The translations under genes were made by a program, and so were the position numbers. Under the pieces are notes generated by a model. The model searched no databases, was not told where the DNA came from, and was given only the letters and a program-made list of their open reading frames with translations. DNA of 64,000 bases. It comes from Buddleja alternifolia. Lineage: Eukaryota > Streptophyta > Magnoliopsida > Lamiales > Scrophulariaceae. Position 1 is the first letter of the stretch; the number at the start of each line of letters is the position of its first letter. The stretch is taken from positions 14,590,195 to 14,654,194 of the forward strand of contig CM033394.1 in NCBI GenBank assembly GCA_019426215.1. Direction: 5' to 3'. This document shows positions 54,508 through 64,000 of the stretch, piece by piece.

Positions 54508-57500
54508 ATGACAACAATTGGAGCTTGGAATGTTAGGGGTTTGAACAGCCCGGAGAGACAGAGGGAAATTTAGGCCCTCCGTAATAAACATGATCTTGGG
54601 TTACTGGAAAATAAAATTAAGAAACCTAACTATGAAAAAGTATATAAGAGCATAGCAAGAGATTGGGGCAACTTTACCAATTTAGAGGCAAATCATAGAG
54701 GAAGAATTTGGGTAATTTGGAAGAAGGACTTGTTTGACATTGCAATCCTTCTCTCTACAGCACAACTTGTGCACTGTAGAGTGGAAAACAAATCAAATCA
54801 AAAGTCATTCTTTGCCACATTTTTATATGCCTTTAAAATCAACAACATGAAAGGAGAGAATTATAGGAGAGACTCAAGGGGCTGGTGGCATCTGTAGACT
54901 TACCTTGGATCATTATGGGGGATTTTAACACAATGCTTCAACCAGATGACAGAATAGGAGGTGCATTTGTAACTGTGTAAGAAATGGCTGGAAGACTGTG
55001 AGGTGGAAGAAATGAGATAGATTGGCCATACATATACCTGGATTAATGGACATAACCCTGGAGATAGAATATACTCTAAGATGGATAGAGTACTAGTAAG
55101 CCAGTTATGGTGTGAAGTATATCCAGAAGTTGTGGCACACTTTGTAGCAGCTAGGGTATCTGATCATACCCCAATGATCATCAAGCTCCAAACTCAGGCT
55201 CAACATAGAGTAGTTCCATTCAAGTATTTTTAATATGTGGTCAGAAGCACCACAATCTCAAGAAATGGTGATAGAAGTGTGGAAACAACAAATGAGTGGC
55301 ACAAGTATGTTTAAGGTAATTCTCAAAAGCAGAAAATATTGAAGAGTAGCCTGAAAAGTCTTAAAAAATCACATCCATGAAATTGAGCATCAAGTAACTG
55401 AAGTTAGGGCCCAACTACAGAGGATACAAGATAAACTGCAACACCAGTTAATGAAAGACTGTTTACAGCAACAGGAAAGGGATGCAATGCAATTTTTGCA
55501 TGGAAAGAGCATGGAACTAGATCAATTATATAAGCAGAAGTCTAAGGTAGATTGGCTAACAATGGGGGATCAAAATACTAAGTTCTTTCACTTGTTCATG
55601 AAGAAAAGGCATAACAGAAACAAAGTGGTAGCAATCACTGATGAGGATGGGCATACACTGATTGATTACAAGCAAGTGGTGAACCACTTTATTGAGTTTT
55701 ACAAACAGCAATTGGGGTAATATGGTCGAAGTGTACAATCTGATCCTGCTGTTTTTGAAGCACTGCCAAGACTTTCAGTAAAACAGCAGCTAACAGTAGG
55801 GAAGAGGTTATAAGGGCCATGTTCAGTATTCATAGCTCTAAGCGCCCTGGACCTGATTTCTATGGTAGTGATCTTTTCAAGAAAGCTTGGAGTATTGTGG
55901 GTGAAGAGGTGACAGAAGCTGTGTTAAGTTTTTTCAAGGATGGGAGATCCTAAAGCAACTTAATAGCACAACCCTAGATCTTGTACGAAAAGTTAACAAC
56001 CCAATCAAAGCCACTGAATGCAAACCTATTGCTTGTTGCAATAGTATCTATAAATGTATTTTTAAGCTGCTTACAAGTAGACTAGCTACTGTGCTACCCT
56101 ACCTGGTGAATGGAAATGGAAGTGCATTTGTGAAGGGAAGATCAATAGCAGAAAATATTCTAATTAGTCAAGAGATCATTAGACTCTATAATAGGATAGC
56201 CGTCTCTCCAAGATGTTTAATGAAAATTAACTTAAAAAAGGCTTATGACTCTATTGAGTGGGGGTTTATTGAAGACATGCTAGAAGGATACAAATTTCCA
56301 TAGAAATTCACAAGACGGTTAATGGAGTGTGTCAGCACAGTAAGCTTCTCTATTGCAATAAATGGTGAAATCCATGGCTATTTCCAAGGTAAAAGAGGGG
56401 TAAGGTAGGGATATCCAATATTCCCCCTGCTGTTTGTCCTAGTTATGGAATTTCTGACTAGAAACTTGACAATAGCAGCTTCACAAAGGGATTTCAGGTT
56501 CCATCCAACATGTATATCTATGGCCTTAACAAACATCTGCTTTGAAGATGACTTAATGCTCTTCCGCAAAGCCATAGATTAGTCAGTTGCAATCCTCTGG
56601 AATCAATTTGACTAATTCTCTGCCACAACTGGGCTTCAGGTCAATCAAGAGAAGTCACATATGTATATAAGAGGGGTGTCACAGGAAAAAAAGTAACAAC
56701 TTCTTCAAATGATAGAATTCCAAGAGGGTAGATTTACCTTTAGATACCTGGAGATCCCACTATCTCCCACCAGGTGGAATAAAATGGATTGTCAGTGTCT
56801 TATGGAGAAAATGGCAAAAAGGCTTACCTGCTGGGCATCAAGAAACCTATCATATGCAGGTAGAGCCCAATTGATTAACTCTGCGTTAATGACAATACAT
56901 GTTTACTGGTCTTCTGTCTTCATTCTACCTTAAGCACTGGTAAAACAAATTGAAGCCAAATGTAGAGACTTTCTTTGGGGAAAGAAAAAAAATCAGCATA
57001 AAATGCTCTGATAAGGTGGGATGTTGTTTATGGGAAGAAAAAAGTTGAAGGACTGGATGTCAAAAACTGTAAATTATGGAATATTGCAGCCATTGGGAAA
57101 CATGTGTGGGCAATTTCTCAAAAATAAGATAGTTTATGGGTCAAATGGATCAGTGGTGTTTACTTGAGGGATGCTGATTTTTAGAACTATGTTCCTCCAA
57201 AGGATTGCAGCTGGAATTGGTGGAAAATCAACTCAATAAAGCTCAAACTTAAGGATGGATTTTTGCATAATAGCTGGACCTTGACAAAATCAGGACAATA
57301 TACCACAAACAGTGCCTATGACTGGCTGCAGGGCATGAAGGCAAAGTTCAAGGGAGCAGGCATTGCTTGGAATACATTGAACATTCCAAAACACTCATAC
57401 ATTACATGGATTGTGTTACATAAGAGATTGTTGACCAGAGCAAGACTATGCAAGTTTATTCTCTTAACTGATTTCAATTGTGTGTTGTGTGGGCAAGGAT

Positions 57501-57856
57501 TATAATGAGTGGAGCACCTATTCTTTGGGTGTAGCTGGGTTCAACAGGTTATGCAGACAATCATGCAATGGATAAATGTAGTTGGGTACCCTGTGTTATA
57601 TGACAGATGGACTAGATGGCTAGTCTATGCATTTAGAAGTTGGGATTTGAAGAAGAAGATTGTAGTTGCTGCTGTGGTTGAGATTATATACAAACCATGG
57701 GAAGAGAGAAATAGACGATTTTTCACTGAAGTAGAAACGTCCAGCAGCTACATTGCTGAAACTCTAAAGAGGGATTTGAGTATTAGAATAGCAGGTTGCA
57801 GGCAGAAGAAAATGTCCAATAGGGATAGAATATCCATAGATTCTATTTTACATTGA
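54508..57856 (+). pseudogene. LINE-B ORF2: endonuclease, reverse transcriptase, zf-RVT (decayed)
   Basis: Start at 54508 (MTTIGAWNVRGLNSPERQRE), the usual plant LINE endonuclease opening, with a stop at codon 22. Then RGRIWVIWKKDLFD, an HTYTWINGH-like site near 55030, and ARVSDHTPMIIKL (catalytic SDH). The RT has FHLFMKKRHNRNKVVAI, GSAFVKGRSIAENILISQEI, LMKINLKKAYDSIEWGFIED, PLLFVLVMEFLTRNL and ICFEDDLMLFRK, where the expected ADDLM has become EDDLM. The zf-RVT region (WNTLNIPKHSYITW, CVLCGQG, VEHLFFGCSW) follows near 57370-57540. A short C-terminal tail ends at 57856. Confidence 0.88.
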
Positions 57857-58002
57857 AAATGTTGTTGGTTAGAGAGCAGTATCATACTAATATTTTTGCA
57901 CACATGAGCATATCTATGTCTATGTAAAGGTTGTTTGGTGTTTCGTTGTATAGTTAGTGTGTTGGTAATGGATTTCTAACATTACACCAAAAAAAAAAAA
58001 AT

Positions 58003-58688
58003 ACTAATGATTGAAAATTAGTGAAAACAGTAAAAACATCAAATTTTTTAGCAATAGGTCAAAACTAAGTAAATTTAGAAAAATTGTCAACGAAAATAAC
58101 AAAGTACCGAAAACCATCAAAAGAAAAATAAGGGAAGGACCCCATACATCACTGAAAATTAAATTTAAAATATTATTACTTCTAGAGGGAGAGGGGTAAA
58201 GGGATAATCTAGACGATTTGCCCAATGGGCACGAGTGACACGATGACTCTAGAACTTTGGTGGTACAAGGAAGGTTATCTTGAGAAATCACTTGCTGGAG
58301 TATGCGAGAATGAGGGTGTCCCAGAAGTTGATGCCAAATGGAGTATGGTGCACGTCTGGCAAGAGACACAGATGGTTATGCTGAAGATGGTTGAGAAAGG
58401 GAGTAAAGCCTGTCATTGCTCGGTCCAGTAAGAAGAATCTGCTTGGTGTTATGATCCTTCACAAGAAAATAAGAGGGGTGAAACTCAAAAGAGACATTAT
58501 TATCAACACAAAAATGTTGAACAGATAATAAATGTTTAGAAATATCCAGAACATGAAGAATTTCATTAAGGAGAAAAGAGCTTGTGGTGGACAAATCGAA
58601 GAGAAACCTGTTTGGTAAATTGGGAGACCTTGACCATTACCGACATGCAATTGATTATTGCCATTCTAGGGTGCAGTAGATTGGAAGG
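58003..58688 (-). pseudogene. Copia-3 protease end, GAG-pre-integrase and integrase start
   Basis: From 58688 leftward: QLHVGNGQGLPIYQTGF (protease), LLNEILHVLDISKHLLSVQH, then IWHQLLGHPHSRIL and CHSCPLGKSSRLS (the HHCC zinc finger), and LIFSDVWGPS (first integrase Asp). A frame change near 58120 leads to the LINE-B insertion point. Confidence 0.85.
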
Positions 58689-59791
58689 GAGTTTTTTTCC
58701 AAAATATTACTCCTAGAAAAAATAATTCCCAAATTAGTACTACCTGGAAAATAATTGCCAAACTATTACTCTTAGTGCCATAAGTATTGCCATGTGTACA
58801 AAAACTTATTTAATTGAATTTTCTTATTCTTTCTCCTAATTTCATGGCCCACATGGAATTACTAATTTTAGTTTCCTACTCTATAGGAAACTTCACATCT
58901 TCCCAACTTCATGCGCACCAAGTCTTTTTTTTTGATAATTCATGTTCATGAAGTCACGAACAAAAAAATTGTGAATATAGATTTCCATGGAAACAATTCT
59001 CTTTTTGCACCATTATCTTCACTAATCGTTGAAACAAAATTTTCTTTTCCACCAATTATCAACACACTGACAGTTGCTGGGGTAAGAAGATTAAGTATTT
59101 TCCCCAAATATTCTTGTTTTGGGTTGCTTGCACATGAAAAATAAAAAATTTACTAAAAGCACCCTAAAGTAAATTTTTATATCCAAAAAATTCATGAAAA
59201 TATTTTCAATATAGAAAATTCATTCAACAAACTTTTCATTTTTATCTAAAGAACAAGAAAGTTAGGATTAGGTGTTTGCTGACAATCATAGAATTGTAAT
59301 TCTTATTGTATTCAAAAGCAATAATCAGCATTTTATAAAAGCATTGAGTATTTCTATAATATCATCATTTTAGAGCTATTTTTTTATATAAAAAAACAGT
59401 GATTATAGGTGAATTATTGTGCATCTGATTATTCATTCAAAACTTGGTCCAATACTACATGTGACGTTTTCGAAATGATGCATACATAAATTTTACATAT
59501 GATTTTAATTTAATTATTATAAGTAGTTAGAAATTCTTGCAATAGAAAAACGAAAAAGAAAAGACAAAAAAAAATTTTTTGGAGAGAGAGAAGGATTAAA
59601 AATGGTGAGGAATATAATAACTAATAAATTCATGTAAGTCATTAAAGTAGTGAAAAAAAAAATCCAACTAATTAGTTTTGTACACATGGCAATACATGTG
59701 GCATTAAAAGTAATAGTTTGGGAAATATTTTTCAAATAGCACTAGTTTGAGAATTATTTTTCCTTAGAATAATATTTTGGAAAAAACCTCA
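58689..59791. mobile_element. 1.1-kb Mutator-type MITE in Copia-3 protease, perfect 9-bp TSD
   Basis: Long inverted arms (about 120 bases): left CCAAAATATTACTCCTAG, right complement CCAAAATATTATTCTAAG, both continuing to GCCATGTGTACAAAA. Target duplication ATTGGAAGG at 58680-58688 and 59792-59800. It splits the protease directly after DTGATHHVSPDTTTFQ. Interior non-coding; about 59150-59270 resembles the left end of the MITE at 26972. Confidence 0.9.
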
Positions 59792-59800
59792 ATTGGAAGG

Positions 59801-60886
59801 TGGTGGTATCAGGAGATACATGGTGAGTGGCTCCAGTATCAAGGTACCAATTTATGGAAGAAGGTATAGATAGATAGGTGATGTTAGCAGAAGGTGTTGT
59901 GTTGAAGGAGGCCTGTTGAGTGTGAGAGGGACATGTGCAGTAGTTACTAGGTTAGGTGGCTTATGGTTATAAGAAGGATTAGCAGATTGGAAAGTGGAAG
60001 TACCAGACAGGTTGCAGCGGTATCGGCCTCCCCCACGGCCTCTACCATGGGCACGATTGGATCTTTCTCTCCCACGATAATTGCTTTTGCCCCTACGAGA
60101 ATTAAAGGGCTGCCCGCATTGAGAGAGATTGGCTGTCGGCTGAGAGTTCCCTGGAACCGGATCGGTAGTACCAGGCGGGATAGAGATGTTGTTTTCATAA
60201 AGGAATTTTTGTGTCATAAGAAAACTAAACAAATCTAACTAAGTTATCGGATCTGGGGGGGGGGGGGCAGTGAAAGTGGTTACACAATCACGAAATTCAG
60301 TGCAAAGACCTTTGAAGATATAAAGATTGAAATCAGTGTTGGTTAGAGGTTGTCCGGTGGTGTAAAGTTTGTCGGATATGAGTTTAGCTTTGTGGAAATA
60401 GGTTTGGATAAAGTCGTCGCCTTGCTTAAAGGATTGGAGTTGAAGGCGTAGATGTATGATACGTGCTTGCGAAGGCGAGGTAAAGGCACATTCAACGGCA
60501 AGCCACATCTCGTGAGACAAAGAAGCTCCAACAATGAGTCGGATGACCTGTTCCATAAGGGAGTTGATGAGAGCACTCGTCAATAAATTATTTTGTTGTT
60601 GCCATTGAAGAAATTTAGGATCTGGGATGCTGGTAGTTATTTCGGTATCAAGAAGTTGGGGGGGAAGGATGGTCAAACCATCGACATAGGAGAAAAGATT
60701 AAGGCCTTTGATGAGGGAAAGAATTTGTGTACGCCAAAGAAGATAATTTTTGGGAGTAAGTTTTATGGAGAGATAATGGTGTATTTGAGTAAGAGGATTT
60801 GGGGAAAGGTTTCCGGACGACGGTGGTAGTGGGGGATTAGAAGAGGCGGATTCCACCGTGGAAGAGAAGTTTGGCCTTGGTGCCAT
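59801..60886 (-). pseudogene. Copia-3 gag and protease active site (one frameshift)
   Basis: The ATG at 60886 straddles the LTR end and the PBS position (MAPRPNFSSTVESASSNPPL). Then LSIKLTPKNYLLWRTQILSL, LIVGASLSHEMWLAVE, FKQGDDFIQTYFHKAKLISD: a UBN2-type gag. A G11 run near 60255 (C run on the minus strand) breaks the frame. Downstream, RGRGGGRYRC shows a basic tail, and WYLDTGATHHVSPDTTTFQ keeps the protease DTGA triad. No CCHC knuckle was recognised. Confidence 0.87.
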
Positions 60887-61084
60887 GTAGAAACTTGTAA
60901 TTCAATATTATTTCAACCCAAGTATAATTGTGAGATGTACAAGGTATGTATAGACAAGGAATAAGAACCCTAGTCTAACAAGAAATCTACAACTAATAAG
61001 AAAACTATAATCCTTACATATATACAATATATATCTTCCAAGATACAAGATATGATAAAGATGAAAAGATAATATCCTCTAACA
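60886..61084 (-). repeat. 5' LTR of Copia-3
   Basis: On the plus strand TGTAGAAACTTGTAATTCAA ... ATATCCTCTAACA. It is flanked on the right by the TSD ATATT and on the left by the PBS, which reads TGGCACCAAGGCC on the minus strand. Confidence 0.93.
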
Positions 61085-61392
61085 ATATTTACAGGGACGA
61101 GACTCGCCATTTTTCCCCAAGCTCTTCTACCGCTATTGCTCCTCGTCGGGAGGCTGGGGACTTTATCAGGAAGTCTCGGATCCCACCAAAAGTTCGATTA
61201 CATGCGTGCCCAACTGGAAATAACTTGATCAAATGAAAAGTCGATATTAAGGGAAGATGTCCTTTGTGTAACGGTGATCGGGAGAATTTACAGCATGGCT
61301 CGTTGGATTGCACTTTTTCTAGACAGGCGTGGGCTTTGACTAACATCTCTTGGTAATTCGTGGACTAGTCCTATAGAAATGTGGCTTCAGGG
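61085..61392 (+). pseudogene. LINE-A zf-RVT region
   Basis: Continues LINE-A after the copia insertion: DKPKLIR-type text is worn, but CPLCNGDRENLQHGSLDCTF (61258-61320) is the zf-RVT Cys/His finger, followed by SRQAWALTN and then WLQGM at the hAT insertion site. Confidence 0.8.
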
Positions 61393-62398
61393 CATGGTTC
61401 GCCAAAATGGTCGCGGTGGTTGTCGCGGAGATCACCGTTCCAGTTCCATTGCAACGTCGCGGAACGGTCGCGGCCGTTCAACAGCTTTTTTGCTCAAATT
61501 GCTCAAAAATTTAAAAAAAAATCCTAAAAATTTTATAATAAATAAATATTAGATTGAATGTCTAACTTTTTTAATTAGAATATTTTGAACAACAAAAGCT
61601 AATAAAATGCAGTAATGCTATTATAACTCTAAAATATAATTATATAATTCTTGCAATTTGTATTGCTAAGAGTTTGTTTTTGCGCATAAAAATATTTGAA
61701 CTAGATTCAATATCACCTTACAAGTCGACAAATAAATAAAATAGAAAATATGATAAAGAAAATAAAAAAATAATTATATTAAAAAAGTGGAAATGTCTTT
61801 CTACGTCACTATTAGAATATCAGGATAATTGCTAGGATTTTACTCTCTTATGCTTTTAATGAATAATAAATGGAAGTAATCTACATTTCATTATAATGAT
61901 CTATGTGTATGTGAACTTGTAAATTGTATAATATATTTCACCAAAAAAATAAAAAATTGTATAATATATTATATGTACTTGCAAATTGAAATGAATTCCT
62001 CTTTTCGTTTTCTCTTTTCCTTTTTGTCTTTTCCTTTATTCTTGTAAATTATAATTAATTATAAAATCACTATCGGTCTTCCTTTACTTTCCGTCCTCTA
62101 TCCTTTCTGTCATCTTCTTCCTTTCTTTCCTTTGTAAGTTTGTATTCTTTTTCCTCTTTACCTTTTTAGATTTTTCACTTGCAGGTCCAACATTTCATTT
62201 AATCGCCCCGTTCCATGGCCGGGAAATCGCTGCAATGGCCGAGTCAAACCATTATCTCGCCCGTCTCGCCGATTTTTCGGCTGAACCACCCCGTTTCAAG
62301 TTCACAAACGAGATGACATGGAAAATTGGAATGTCGGGCTCCATTCCCATGCCGGAATGGCCGTTCCAGCCGATTTCGCGGCATTCCGGCGAACCATG
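61393..62398. mobile_element. hAT-type non-coding element, 8-bp TSD CTTCAGGG
   Basis: Terminal inverted repeats: CATGGTTCGCCAAAATGG on the left, complement of the right end CATGGTTCGCCGGAATGC. The target duplication CTTCAGGG is perfect (61385-61392, 62399-62406), and 8 bp is the hAT signature. Subterminal regions are rich in GGAACGG/CCGTTCC-like strings; the interior is AT-rich. No transposase. It lies inside LINE-A. Confidence 0.9.
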
Positions 62399-62807
62399 CT
62401 TCAGGGTTTACATAATAGGTTGAACGAGGATGATTACCTAGAGGTCCTTGTCGTACTTTGGTTTACTTGGAATTTAAATCTCATGGACAAAATGATACCA
62501 TCAATGGTTAATGTGGTTGACTCGGCTGTAAGACTCTTAGAGCCTTCTAGGATGCTTCTAGGGTCGAGTCTATGCATTCTCCTTCGGTGTTGTCAACTAG
62601 ATGGAGACCCCCTAACTTAGGAGTAATAAAAATAAATTTTGATAGGGCAGTGGACTCAAATAAGGGTTTTTCCGGTGTTGGGAGTGGTGACTAGGGACTT
62701 GCAGGGATCTTGTGTGAGTTGGATGGGTCGATTTATAACCTTTGATCATTCCCAGGAATACGTCAAAGCTTTAGCTGCTATTGAGGGTGTAAAGCTGGCG
62801 TTGAGGG
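62399..62807 (+). pseudogene. LINE-A linker and RNase H start
   Basis: Reads LNEDDYLEVLVVLWFTWNL, then KINFDRAVDSNKGFSGVG (RNase H, with the first Asp in the NFD box) and EYVKALAAIEGVKLALRAW in another frame (the ExxA helix). It stops at the second hAT copy. Confidence 0.82.
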
Positions 62808-63060
62808 CATGGTTCGCCGGAACGCCGCTTTCACGGCAGGAACGGCCGTTCCGGAACGGGAACGGCCCCCGCCGTTCCAAAATTCGCAGGCATCTCGGTT
62901 TTGTACGTGGAACGTGCCGGAACGGCAGAAAAGCGTGCGAGATAGCCGAGTTGCGGCTTTGTAGCGGCCGGAACGGCGTTTCTCGGCGACGGAACGGCTG
63001 GAACGGTGGATCAACTAGCCGGAGAGATGCAGAGGCGGTCAAAGGCTGAACATGGCGGAG
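62808..63060. mobile_element. Second hAT copy, right end missing
   Basis: CATGGTTCGCCGGAACG at 62808 matches the terminal repeat of the element at 61393. The next 200 bases hold about nine GGAACGG or CCGTTCC strings. No complementary right end or repeat of the flank GTTGAGGG was found up to 64000, so it is truncated or its end has decayed. Confidence 0.75.
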
Positions 63061-64000
63061 AGTTGCAGAGGCATGGAAGTGAAGCCATCTCCTACTTTAC
63101 ACTTTCCAGCAAAAATGGGGACAAAAGCTGAAAATGAGTTTTTACTTTAATCACTCATTCTATAGTCTATACTCACTTTGGCAGGAATAAAGTGGGAAAG
63201 AAAATAGGGAAAAGACATCTGATAAAAAAAAAGTCTAGTGTGTATATGGTAAAAAAAAAAGTCTAGTGATGTATTATTGATTTTTGTAGTGGATCTGATG
63301 AGTTAAAATTTACACGGTGCCTCTCTATCAATTTTCTTCTATAAATAAGACATTGTCTTATTGATTTTTTTTAAGTTCTATAAATTTTCTTCTATAAATT
63401 TACACGGTGCCTCTCTATCAGTTTTATGATAAGTTAAAAAATTTATAGATTCCTCTGCATCAATTTTCTTCTATAAATTTCTTATCATTTTGAACCACCC
63501 AAAGGTACGTTTCTTAATTTTGCTTATTATTGTGTATTTTAGTTATCATACTATTTTATAACATATACTGAAGTGTTAATCGCTAAAAGCAAATGTATTT
63601 ATTATCATCACATGATATATTCAACCTGGCCGAATTAAGTCTGAAATTAGTTATTAAATAAATGAGTTAAAGTACTTTCATAATAAGAAGTACTCAAGTT
63701 AATTTATGGGTAATTATTTGTTATTGGTTGTTTATAGAACTTTGAATTAGAAATAAATATTTTAAAAGAGTATTATTAGATTATCCTTTCTTCTATTTTC
63801 TGGTAAAAGATAGATAAATGATATTACTTTTGAGAGCATTTGTGATTTATGGTGAAAGAAATAGATCCAGTATTTGATTCACATCTAATTTTAATTCTAA
63901 GCTCTGCCTCATTACTAATACCAACAATAATAATAATGGCTCTTGTCTTGTGATCTTTTATTCTATTGCACCAAAATTAGTATTATTAGTATTATTAATA
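63061..64000. other. AT-rich spacer with short repeats; no gene
   Basis: A roughly 88-bp tandem duplication begins TTTACACGGTGCCTCTCTAT at 63309 and 63397. CATCAATTTTCTTCTATAAAT occurs three times with variation (63325-63480). (AAT)n tracts lie near 63925 and at the window end. No ORF of note. Confidence 0.6.

Larger units (their letters stand above)
53108..58002 (+). mobile_element. LINE-B, near full-length LINE inserted in Copia-3
   Basis: A 4.9-kb plus-strand element ends in A(13) at about 57989-58001. Target duplications ACTAATGAGTTAAAA (53093-53107) and ACTAATGATTGAAAA (58003-58017) match 13 of 15. Removing it joins Copia-3 integrase text (VFTNFQSLVE to FNSKINSVQT). It has ORF1 with a zinc knuckle and ORF2 with endonuclease, RT and zf-RVT, all with stops. 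Confidence 0.9.
50384..61084 (-). mobile_element. Copia-3, complete short-LTR copia, TSD ATATT, minus strand
   Basis: LTRs of 213 bp (50384-50596) and 199 bp (60886-61084) enclose gag, protease, integrase, RT and RNase H on the minus strand. The 5-bp target duplication ATATT is perfect (50379-50383, 61085-61089). Subtracting LINE-B and the MITE gives about 4.7 kb, with the short LTRs and size of the Ale/Retrofit-like copia group. Both LTRs are about 85-90% alike by eye, so it is old. Confidence 0.93.
49440..62807 (+). mobile_element. LINE-A, 5'-truncated non-LTR retrotransposon, in three pieces
   Basis: Pieces: 49440-50383 (RT end), 61085-61392 (zf-RVT) and 62399-62807 (linker and RNase H). 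The flanks join cleanly when the copia element (TSD ATATT) and the hAT element (TSD CTTCAGGG) are removed. The first piece has SKNVSEESRQALAGILGVQI and EKHDKYLGLPSVVGRSKKE, standard plant LINE RT text. Stops and frame changes are frequent. Its 5' ORF1, endonuclease and RT palm are missing, as usual for truncated LINE copies. The 3' end is cut by a second hAT copy at 62808. Confidence 0.85.

Overview
This window reads as nuclear DNA of a flowering plant, probably a eudicot. It is AT-rich and has almost no intact host genes. It is packed with plant-type transposable elements: Ty1/copia and Athila-like Ty3/gypsy retrotransposons, LINEs, CACTA (En/Spm), hAT, Harbinger-like and Mutator-like elements. 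The only convincing host gene is a two-exon blue-copper phytocyanin on the minus strand (28467-30012). A first-exon relic of a sister gene lies at 24919-25093.

Layout. 1-12295: a minus-strand copia element cut by the left window edge, with decayed RT, integrase, protease and gag, a long leader holding a 20-bp minisatellite, a Met-type primer-binding site and a 1.7-kb LTR. A 4.2-kb CACTA element (6998-11213) that lacks the transposase but keeps a Transposase_24/Ulp1-like gene sits in that LTR. 13064-21165: a plus-strand copia relic. Its protease region is interrupted by what looks like a solo LTR (14181-19180) of the same LTR family, which itself received a 1.5-kb CACTA element with a long internal foldback (15496-17027) and a Harbinger-like element (17444-19084). 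21166-24300: LTR debris and an Athila-like relic. 24900-30400: the phytocyanin locus, dotted with small Mutator-type MITEs with 9-bp target duplications, one inside the gene's intron. 30372-47197: a Mutator-type MITE split by a large CACTA element (30633 to about 46997), itself interrupted by a 9.7-kb Athila-like retrotransposon (33100 to about 42805) that has its 5' LTR, tRNA-Asp-type PBS, gag, pol and an extra ORF, but no 3' LTR. 49440-62807: a 5'-truncated LINE that received a complete short-LTR copia (50384-61084, TSD ATATT) and a hAT element (61393-62398, 8-bp TSD). The copia in turn received a second LINE (53108-58002) and a Mutator-type MITE (58689-59791). The right end is AT-rich with a truncated second hAT copy.

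The window is best read as insertions inside insertions, with order given by target-site duplications. Nearly every element ORF carries stops or frameshifts, so most copies look old. The best-preserved coding sequences are the phytocyanin and the Athila-like pol and extra ORF. The observations most worth following are a GC-rich palindromic motif (CGCCTAGGCGCC and close variants) repeated in the LTR, gag and 3' spacer of the Athila-like element; the near-perfect foldback in the small CACTA; the shared leader in front of both genes of the large CACTA; and a Harbinger insertion whose empty site survives next to it as a tandem duplicate.
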